64,000 nt of DNA from Onchocerca volvulus (taxonomy: Eukaryota > Nematoda > Chromadorea > Rhabditida > Onchocercidae): the NCBI GenBank assembly GCA_000499405.2, contig HG738142.1, positions 30,763 through 94,762 on the forward strand, given 5' to 3'. Both the position numbers and the translations under genes were made by a program. The notes beneath the pieces are model-generated. The model was not told where the DNA came from. It made no database searches and saw nothing but the letters and a program-made list of their open reading frames with translations. This document shows, one piece after another, positions 11,936-23,400 of the stretch (its first letter is position 1; every line of letters begins with the position of its first letter).

Positions 11936-14018
11936 AGCAAACTGTAATTGAATAGATCCATATTCCAACTGATTATCACTATTTATTGTCTTTATCACAT
12001 CAAGTTGTTATGAAAATTCAACCTGAAAAACTGGCATCTGTAATAAAAGTGTCAGAAAGACCTAATATAGCAAGAAATACGCATTATTAATAATAAAAAT
12101 ACATTTATTTATCCGCTCTATAATTTCAAAATTTGCTTACTTCTTCTGCAAACAAACAAGAAATCAATCTATTTGTTCAACAAATCAAAAAATTTATTTA
12201 AATCATTATCGGATCAAATATTTGTTTATTTCTTCTGCAAATCTAAAAATTTATCTACATTTGATGCAAATTTTTTTACTTGTTTGAAAAATTAGCTTAT
12301 TTGAATAATTCCAATCTAATATAATTCTATAAGCTAAATTGATATATTTTACCAAATTAAAATCAAAAAAAAAACGAAAAAATATGTGAATAAAGTAAGT
12401 TGCTCGAGAATTTTTTCAATTTCTAATAACAAAATATTTTACGAATTCTATCATAATTCATAAAAGCATTAAATTAATCCTCATATTTATCCCATATATC
12501 TCATCTACTTCAAATTTATCTCAATGAGATCCCGTATTGCATATGCTGTTGCATGCGATATTCCCTGAAAGAAATTGATTTTATATTGCTCGAGAAGTGA
12601 GGAGAATTTGTACTACCGAAAATTTTTGTAACGCAATTTCACCAATGTTACCAAAACCTCATCGCTATCCAACGATATAGCAATCCAAAAAATAATGAAC
12701 AAAATTTTATGAAAAGTTTGCCGCGAAATTATCAGTTTCTACAGGTGACGCTATGTCGCAACGTTTGCGGTCACAATGCGAATTCTGATCTCTGACAATA
12801 AAAAATCGCCGATAGATTCATTAGCGTATATCATTATTCATTGACGCTACAAAATTCGATTGTGAAAATATTAATTTGTATTATTTTCTTTTTATTTAAT
12901 CCGTCAAAAACTATTGCTATTAGGAATAGTAAAATTTATTGATCAAAAAAAATCAATCGATCAATAATTCTATCAATAAGTATATGAGGATAATAACATA
13001 TATAAGGCACTATTAATACAAAGACTTAAAACAAAATGAAATAACGATATTATTAAGCACATGCCATTAAAATAAAAATAAATGAAGAAAAAGAATGAAA
13101 GACCTGAAAAAACCCAATTTTGGACTATTTTACTAATTTTAGGCAGTTTTATTGTTGAAATTTCAAAAATAAATGTAAACAAACAAACAAATAAGCAAAT
13201 ATAAAAGCATATCAAAATAAACAATACAAATTTTATGCATAAAATTAACATAGCAAAACAATTCAATTTGAAACAAATCATTTTATTGAACAAAAAAAAA
13301 AAAAATTCTAAATTTTATAAAAGATTTTTTTTTTAACATATTATTAAAAATGAAAGAAATTTTTCAAATTAGAATATATTTTAGATATTTAAAAATTTTG
13401 AAAATCTACCAATATTTCGAAAAATATAGCTATTAAAATATGAAATAAAATTATTCGATGTAATTCAACGAAGAAGGAAGAGAAGATAAATTCAAAAGAT
13501 TTAAGAAAAAAAAAAAAAAAAATCATAGAATGGGCGAAAAGAGGTAATGGATCAAAAGAGGATAATGAAAAGTGAAACGAAATCAATAATTATAATCAAA
13601 CAAATCAATAATCAATAATGAATTCATCAACATCAATTTCGAATATTATAAATCATATCCTAAATTCATTTCTAAGTAAATTATAATTCCTATATTGTTT
13701 TCTTTTTTTTAATTACATATATTTTTGGTAATTACCATGATTATCATCTGATAAAGGATGATATAATTATTATAATTTATCACTTTCTGAAACGATCACA
13801 ATGATATAATTTGTAATTAAGCAAATTTTATGCTTTAATACATTAAAACAATATATTTCAAAATAATGGATTTTCCATTTTTTTTTTTATTTGTATTTTT
13901 TTAAATATATCTATTATCATATTATATTATCATGAAATATTCAATAATAATAATCAATAAGGCAAATTAAATCTAATAAAATAACGAAAAATAACAAAAT
14001 TGATCGAGAATAATTAAC

Positions 14019-14020
<2 letters not shown>

Positions 14021-14053
<33 letters not shown>

Positions 14054-14141
14054 TAATAATAACGCTAATAAATAATAATAATAATGATAATAAATAAATA
14101 AATAAATAAATAAGTAAATAAATAATAATAATAATAATAAC
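14021..14141. repeat. AAT / AAAT microsatellite
   Basis: Runs of AAT give way to AAAT and back to AAT, interrupted by a few substitutions (GATAAT, AACGCT). Confidence 0.95.
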
Positions 14142-14272
14142 AGACTAGAACTGAACTTTGAGTAAGGGAAATTTTTTGATATTAATTTTATTAATTACTC
14201 AAATAATTTTTTCTTTCATTCCTTTTTTCCTAAAATATTTTTTGTTTATTCTTTTGAAGAAAAAATAGGAGA

Positions 14273-14324
14273 GGCTTAGGCCTAGGCCTAGGCCTAAGCC
14301 TAAGCCCAAGCCTAAGCCTAAGGC
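14273..14324. repeat. interstitial telomere-like block, TTAGGC meeting GCCTAA
   Basis: One TTAGGC unit runs into CTAGGC units and then four GCCTAA-type units (one changed to GCCCAA). Bases 14273-14300 form a perfect 28-bp palindrome centred on GGCCTAGGCC. TTAGGC is the nematode telomere repeat. Two arrays meeting head to head is the pattern left by telomere-telomere joining or by telomerase-patched break repair. Confidence 0.85.
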
Positions 14325-14465
14325 TTTTAGGTCTGCCCAAAAAAGTTAAAATTCATTATTCTTTTCTTTTTAATTAATAATCAACTAATTACTACAATAA
14401 TGTATTTTTCTTATCTATTAAATTTACTAAAACAATTGACTGATAAGCAAAACTCTTATCATTAT

Positions 14466-17400
14466 CTAAAAATATTTATTATTATTATTATTATTTCTAC
14501 CTATTTCATTTGAGGAATTTTCATTACCATTTGCTATAACAGCTTCAATTGTTTCATCAATTGTATCCATTCTCATAATTTGATTATTACTATCATTTGA
14601 TGAAGTTTCAATCGTTTCTGATAATAATTCGTTTGATTTAACTTCCATTCTGGTACAATCATTCGATGAATTTATCATTGATAAGGCAATTTCTTCTTTG
14701 CTAAATTATCAATTTATTTATAAAAAAATAAAAATAAATATATACATATACAAACTTATAGAAAAATTAAATAATTAATTTAATAATTAAAATTAAACTT
14801 AAGGTAGTAAAGGAATTTAAATAATCAATTTAACAAATTAATTGAATACAAAATTTTATGAAATTTTTAAAAAAAAATTTTAAATTTGAAAAATTATTAA
14901 TTTTAATTATTAAAAGAAGAAAAAAAAAACCTAACCAATTATTGAAAGAAGAAACAATCTGATAAGTTGAAGGTATTTGATCATTAGTTGTTATCTCTGA
15001 TGATATATTCAATGTATTACAATTAGTAGTAGTGGATGAACTAGGACCATTATCGATTTCTTTTTGAGCTAATTTTGGCGTAAATTTGAGGTACTGAAAT
15101 TTTAAAAAAGTTTAAATTGGAATTTTCAATGCAAACTTTATATTTGAAATTAAATTAAAATTTCAAAAAAAAAAAAAAAGTACATGGAAAAAGTTCAAGA
15201 GAAAACAATAATAATAATGAATTATGTATGTAGGTATTATTAAAATTCATGATGAAAGGATTTTTTCACCTTTTTTTTTTTTTTTTTTATACTTAAAATA
15301 TAGTTTTTAAATAATATTTCAAAAAAAAAAAAATACAATCATATATTTTTTGACAATTAAAAGAATTTCAATAAAAATTTGATCAAAATTTCTTAAATTT
15401 TAATTTTTGTATAACTTATTTTATGCTTTAATTTCAATTCATATTTGTTTTTCATAAGTATTAATAGTTTTTAACATATGAAATTTTTTATGTTATTTTA
15501 TTTTATTTACAGATATAATTTTTTTTTTTTTTTTAATATTTATCGAGAAATTTGTTAAAAAAATAAATAGATAAATAAATAAATTGGGCAAAATTTCTCA
15601 AATAAAAAATGAAAAATGAAAAAAATTTATTTAAAAAAAACCTGTAAATTTTTGGAACGTTTATTTCGTGATGAATTTTCCAAACGTGAATCATTCATTT
15701 CCTTATATTTTAACTTATCAATACAGGTATCTTTGAGATCATCATCTTGTAAGCCATGACAGGTACTCAAATGTCGTTTCATATTGCCCTGTTAAAAATT
15801 TGTTAAAAATTTAAAAAAAAAAAAGATTAGGGAGAAAAATTGATAATTAATGATAAAAAAAAATTGATAATTTATGGAAGAAATAAAATATCACAATAAA
15901 AATCACTACTTTTTTTTAAAATCAAATTATGGAAATTTTTTAAAAATAAATCGTTATATAATTATAGGAAAAGGAAACTGAAATATAATAATTAATAAAA
16001 TAACAAATAAATTAAATATTAAATATTTTTATAATTATAAAAAAATTTAAAAGTCTCATACAAATGAAAAGTAAAAAGTTTTGCCTAAAATTTGAACGTT
16101 TAATTATAATTAATAAATTAGTGTAAAAATGGTTAATTTTATAAAATATTGAAACCTATATTACAAGCTAATGTAAAAGATTAAACCTATAAAAATTGAA
16201 AATATGACAATATTAAATTTTCAAAACATTCATTCTTAAACTCATTTTTTAATTTATTTTGAAATCTAAATTTATCTTAAAAATTAATTTCACATATTTA
16301 TTACATATATCTATTCCAAAAAAAAAAAAAAAAATGGAATATCTAAATATTGGTTACAAATCGGATACCTAAACTTATCTTTACCAACATTTTAATTTTT
16401 TCCAGCTAATTTTTAATTTTTCCAATTATTTTTAACCGAATTTTTTCATTCTATCTATTTTTTTCTTTTCAATTATTCCATTCCGAATTTTTTTCATTTT
16501 CCTTATTTTTTTCACTTATTCTATTCCGGATTTTTTTCAATTTTCCTTATTTTTTTCAATTATTCTATTCCGGATTTTTTTTCATTTTCGTTTTTTTCTT
16601 CACCAATTCTATCCAAATCTTTTTCATTTTCTTCATTTTTTCGATTATTCTATTCGAATTTTTTTCCATTTTCCCCATTTTTCACCTATTCTATCCGAAT
16701 TTTTTTCATTTTCCTTATTTTTTTTCAATTATTATATTCCGGATCTCTCTCATTTTCTTGTTTTTTCATCTATTCTATCCGAATTTCTTTCAATTTTTCT
16801 TATTTTTTCTTATATTTTATTTCACAAATTTTATAAAAATTCAAAATAAACCTTATAAATTGTAGCAAAATCACATAATGGACATCGAAATGGATCATCA
16901 TTGCTACGATCTTTTTTCATACTGTACGATTTTGTTTTAACTGTTAAATGTTGCTGCTCCGTTACCGTATTACTACTACTACTACTACAGTTATCCATCC
17001 ATGCTGTTTTTTCGGTAATTGTTGATGTTTCTAAGACATTTGGTTGATAAATATCCGAAAATGTCATCATTGATTCATTACATCCATCACCAAATTGAAA
17101 ACTATCAGACGTGAATTGTTTTAAATTGGAATCTAAAAAATTAAAAAATATTTTCCAATTTTTTTTTTTTGGGAGAAAAGAAGGGATTTTGCTAATGGAA
17201 TTTAGTGAAATTTTGTTAAAAAGAAAAAAACAGTTTCAATTTTAAATTTTAATTTTTAATTTGCATATTAAATTTGTTTATTAAAAATTTATTCTTTATT
17301 TTAAATTTAGTTAAGAATTTTCCAATTAAAAACTATTTTCTCATTATATTTTCTAATTACGAAAAAATTTTAGGAAGACTTTTTTTTCCTTTTAAATTCA

Positions 17401-20400
17401 TACGAAATACTTAATTTTGTATAATTATTGCACAAAAAAATACCTTTTCTCCTTAATTTGCTACCGTTACGTGTTGATTTCATACATTGATTTATGTGAC
17501 GTCGAATATTACCCTGTAAAATGTTACAATTTTAATTAATTTACAAAATAATTTTAATTAATTTTAATTTTAGCAAGTATATTTATATAGGAAAATATTA
17601 TTCCATTATTATTGTTATTGATAATTATATAATTATAAGATCTTATATATTAATTAATGAAATTAATCGGTTGAAGATTAATTTATAAATAAATAATTTT
17701 AATTTTTCACAATTAAATTTAAAATTTCATTATTAACATTTTTCATACAAAAATTAAATATCAAAAATTAAGAATTTAACGAAAAAAAAAAACACATGTA
17801 TACCAAAGGTATTTACTCATTTACTTATTATATTTTGCAAATATCATCATAGGATATTTTTAAGTAAAAGTTAATAAAGAATGTAGTAAATTAATTAATA
17901 ACTTAACTGATTGAATAAAATTAATAACTGACTGAATTAAATAAAATAATTTTCAAACTAATATTTACTACGAAATTTAATTATGGCCATAATAATCGCA
18001 TTATTGCCATCGATGAAAAAAGAAATAAATGATCAAATTTTAAACAAAAAAATTTTATTAAAATTAAATTTCAAATTTCCATCATTTCCTATTTTGTAAT
18101 TACAACGAGATAATTACAACGTGGAATAACTCATACTGAAGAAGTTAAGATAAGAAAAGTAAATGAAAAATTAAAAAAAGAAATTATAATAAGTACGTAA
18201 TATACTATAATTTTAATATGCCATAAAATATTTTTCACGAATAATGATATTAAATAATGATATTACTTAAATATTTTAAAGTAATAATATTTTAATGATA
18301 TTAAATTTTTATTCATTTACTGATAATTTTGTTGAAAAATTTATTTAATTATAGAAAAAAAAAAAAAAGAAAAAAACGAATAAAATTCTTACTTTATAAT
18401 GACTTATAAAGCGATCACAATATGGACAAACCGGATCGATAACATTTGAATTGATCATATTATTTCCTTGATCACATATTCGTATATTTTCAACAAAACC
18501 ACCCATTTGATCTAAATAATTTCGACCTGTAATTAATATCTATAAAAATTTTATTAAATTAATTTTAAAAAATTAATAAAAAAAAAATTTTATCATAGAT
18601 TGAAAAAAATTTAATCCAAATATTTTTTTTTTGATCAGGAATGATAACTACACTTATTTATTAATGATTAATTTCAGATTAATAATTATCTTTTAAAATA
18701 AATATTATTTTAAATTGTACAATGATATTTCATTTTTTAATTAAGAAATAATATTGTCCCTTTTTAATCAATAATCATTGTTAAATTTTGCATAATTCAT
18801 AAAAATGAAAAAATTTTTATCAATAAAAATTGAAGGAATGAAAAAAAGAAAAAAGTCTTGAAATTTTAAATTAAAAAAAAAAAAAAAAAAAAGGAACAGG
18901 TCCTACAGATTATCAATATTTTTTTAGATAATTGAAATTATTTTGAACTTTTTTTTTTAGTATCAATTAAAAAAAACATATGATTCTAATCAAATGAATT
19001 ATTTCAAATGATAAGGATAATTTCAAAAAAAAAAANNNNNNNNNNNNNNNNNNNNNNNNNNNNNNNNNNNNNNNNNNNNNNNNNNNNNNNNNNNNNNNNN
19101 NNNNNNNNNNNNNNNNNNNNNNNNNNNNNNNNNNNNNNNNNNNNNNNNNNNNNNNNNNNNNNNNNNNNNNNNNNNNNNNNNNNNNNNNNNNNNNNTTCTT
19201 TTTTTTTTCTGGAATTTTTAATGAAAATTTTTTTGGTTTTCAAAATTTTGTCAAATTATTGCAGCATTTTTTTTTTTTTTTTTTTACACACACCGATAAT
19301 TTCTCGACATTTTTCATTACGTCCAATATGACCAGTAAGTGATCTACGTGATGAGTAAACACCGTGACATACCATACATGTCATCTGCTTGCTTTGACAA
19401 TTGTTGAATAATTCGCCAAAACCTGTCAAAAATTTCCTTCTTGGCTTTTTTCTTCTTTTTTTTTTCCCTCCTTTTTTTTCCCTCCTTTTTTTCCCTCCTT
19501 TTTTTTATCTTAATTAATTATTTGAAGGAAATTTAAGGAAATTTTAAATTTAGCAAATTTATAATTACTTTTTTTTTTTAATACAAACTAATTTTTTTTT
19601 AAGTTTTAGTTTTTTTTTTTTTTTTTTTTTAAATTTACGAATAATTGATGTAATTTTGATATAATTACATTAAAAATTTTTTAATAAATGTTTCAATTTA
19701 TTTTTTTTAATCAATATCTTATCATTACAAATAATGATAAGATACCTTCGGTGTTTTTTATTTTTTAAATATCATACTAGAAGTTAAAATTATATGATAT
19801 TTAATACAAAAAATCAAAAAAAAAATTTTTTTCCTTTCTACTTAACGAATATATATAAGTAATTTAGTAATGAATATATATATATATATATATATAAATT
19901 TACAGTTCAAGTAAAAAAATAAATTTTTTTTTCTTTTTTTTTAATATCATATATTTACAGTTCACGTAAAAAAAAAAATTTTTCTTTTTTTTAATATCAT
20001 ATATGAAAAAATTAATATATAATATTAAATGAGGAATTTACATAAATTCTGAATCTAATCAAAAATTTTTATGGAAAAATTTGATACCAAAAAAAAAAAT
20101 TATCCTCTAATAATTTGCGAATAGGAAAGGAAACAAATTATTCATGCATCATTTATTAATGTAAAATTTTAAGTGCAAAATTTTTCAAATTATTATATTT
20201 TCCCAAAAGGACCTGTTCCAGAACAAAAAAATAAAATAAAAAAAAAAAAAGTAGAATAAATTAACCTGTTGATATTGTAGTTTGAGCAAATTGTTGTTGA
20301 TTGGAATCGGAAAAACGAGATTGTATTGCAATTTGATTCAAATTTTCACCATATTTTTCATGTTGATTATAATTTCTATTTCCAATATCATTATTATTTG

Positions 20401-23400
20401 GTACTACTATTGGTTGTTGTTGTTGTTGTTGTTGTTGTAATTCTAATCGATTACCATTAATTAATCCTTGACAATTTATCGTATAATTATTATCAATTAA
20501 GCCTGTATTACGTATTTGATACCTAAAAAAAAAGAAAGAAAAAAAGAAAAAAAAGAAATTACCAAAACAATAAATTCAAAATTCGATTTTTTTTTCTATT
20601 TTTTACAAATGAAATATTCAAATTATTTCAATTTATCAATTAATAATGATTATTTACCTAATATTATTTGAGCAACCAGGAGTTGTTGTATGCACCGGAT
20701 AAGCAAAATCATGATTATTTATGCTCATTGGTACCTGTAATTAAAAAAAATAATTATTAAAATTGATAGAAATTTAACAATCAAAATTGTTGAAATTAAA
20801 ATTAATTAGTAAAATTTGGATTATCGAAAAATTTTAATATTTATCTCTTTGATTTTTAAAATTTTTCATTTCACATCAAATCATTTTCATGCATTAAAAA
20901 AAAATCGTCGCAAACATTATTATAAACATTTTTCTTATTAATGTACGTGTAAAAAAAAAAAAAAAATTTAAGTTAATTATTAGAGTTTTGATTATCGATG
21001 AATTTCATACTTGGATTTTTAAAAATTAATTTCTTTTTTTTTCTTAATTTAAAAAATTTTTCATTACTGCATGAATTCATTTCTATGCATGAAAAAAATC
21101 ATTATAAGCATTATTTGCAAAACATTTGTCTCATTAATTTATGTTTAAAATAAAAATAAAAAAAAATTATTAGAAAAATATAAATTAATAATATTCAATA
21201 TTTATGTACAGAAAAAGTTTATAATTACTTTTTTCGTGATAATTTTTTTAATCAAATATTCATTTGCAATTAAATTTTTTAAAATTAAATTAAAAAGCAT
21301 ATGAAATGACGTAACCTTTCCTTTAAAATGACGTAAAAGTATACGTAAAAAGTAGAAAATATGCAGAAATAAAACGTGACTTTTTTATACATAAAATATT
21401 ATAATTATTTTTAATTTTATTTTTTACCTCATTAGCAGTAAAATTATTTGTATTATTTGAAAATCGCATTTGTTCATCCCAAACATTCCAGGATAAATTA
21501 CTATCAGCCGAAAGCATTGCATATGTTGATGAAAATAATTCGGTTGTATCTGAAAGCAAATTGAATTATATGAAAAATCGCAAAATAATCGCAAAAAAAA
21601 AAAAAATTTAAGAAAAAAATTGATAAATCATTTTTTTAATTATACGAAATCTTTAGCAAAAAAAAAAAAAAAAGAAATAACCGAAACGAAAGAAAATTTA
21701 TCTTTCCTTAATTAAAAAAAGAAAATGACTAAATCTGGCAATTTTTTAATTTATACCATAAAAATATATAAATCAAAATTATTTTAAAAAAAATATTTCG
21801 GTTTAAAATTCAAATCATGTTTTAAAAAAAAAATAAATTTATAGCAAAATTTATAAAAGAAAAAATTTTGTTTGGGGAAAAAGAACAACAAAAATTTGAG
21901 GAAAAAAAAAATATTTCATTCAAAATTTTACTACTTTTTTCACCAATAAATATATTAAATATTAATAAATCCTGATTTTTTTAATTAAAATTTTTTCTGC
22001 AATTTTTTGTCGCTTTCCCAAAATTCGAAATGATTTTTTCTCAAAAAAGAATATTTAAATTAATATTATTGCCGAATTTTAATCCTAACTGGAAAATGAA
22101 TTATAATTTCATACTATCAAAATCATAAAAAAAAACTATTATGATGATAAAAAGATCTCTAAGATGATAAAAAACTAAACAATTTTATAATTTATCACAA
22201 ACTATTATAATATATTATCAGTTCAAAATAATGGTTTAATAATACAATTCGGATTAATTTCAATTAATTACATCAACAATTCTTTTCTAAATTAGGCAAA
22301 AAATAATCGAATAAAATAATAAAAGCATAAATATATTGAATAATTATGATTTCAATATTTATGATAATATCTGATAATCTAAAATTCAAAATAATAAATT
22401 ATTAGGAAAAATTATTTTATTTAATAAAATTTTGTTTGATTCAATAATTTATTATTCAATTTTTATCAATGAAAATAAGAGAATAATTTTATTTTCATTT
22501 CCAAATATATTAGTAACTGATAAAAAAAATAAAAATAAATTTTCCCAAAGGTTAATAATTAATAATTAAAATCAATCTTTTTTTTTAATATTCCCAATAT
22601 TAATGAATTTTTGGATGCTACCAATATTAATAAATAATAATTAAAATTCATTTTTCTCGCAAATTCCCATATTTCATAATTATTATGCGTTATTTTCGCA
22701 TTAATAATTGCAGATTTTGTAGCAACTGCCAGACTGCTATTGAAATATTCATGATAGCAAAGATTAATAATTAACCATTCAAATCGTTATTTGTATCCAA
22801 AATTCCCAAATGATTCGATGTTATTGGTGTTGACATATTATAACCTGCGGCGGCCAATGACATATATTCGAGAGTTGTCTAAAATTGAAATTTTCAAATT
22901 TATTGCGAAAAAAAAAAGGAAGAAAACAATTTAAAAATTTTGATGAAACTCATTCATTTTTAGAATAATAAAAAAGAAATATGATATTAAATAATAAAAT
23001 AAAATTTTAATTTTAAAAATTCTAAGAAAAAAAGAAAAAAAAGAGAAAAGATTCATTATATAAAATAATTGAAGGTAAGTAAAATTGAGAAAATATTTGA
23101 TTTTAATTTAAATCCTTTGATTCTATTTTTCAATCAAAATATTACTTCATTCTATTTTTGCGGAAAAACGATTGAAAAAATGTTTTACGAAATTATTCAT
23201 TCAAAATGATAAAATATCTATATATATAATTAAAAATGTAAATCTTTATTGCTGTTATTTCTCACATAAATTTGCAAAATTTTCCATCGATTGCTTTCAA
23301 ATTTGGCACAACCCTGTATTCGAATAGGCGCATATTTCCTTATAGATATACTTTTTTTTTTTTTTTTTTTTTTTTAACTTATCACACTTTTGACAGGCTC

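Larger units (their letters stand above)
10798..14465. other. gene-poor interval
   Basis: No convincing exons on either strand. It contains a 76-bp near-duplicate pair (11797-11935), a 12-bp telomere-like GGCTTAGGCTTA at 11031-11042, AAT/AAAT microsatellites at 14021-14141 and the interstitial telomere block at 14273-14324. A slightly less AT-rich patch at 12520-12800 has no long frame. Confidence 0.55.

Noticed and set aside
19004..19331. ORFs crossing the N run
   Set aside because: Unknown bases; flanks are intron sequence.
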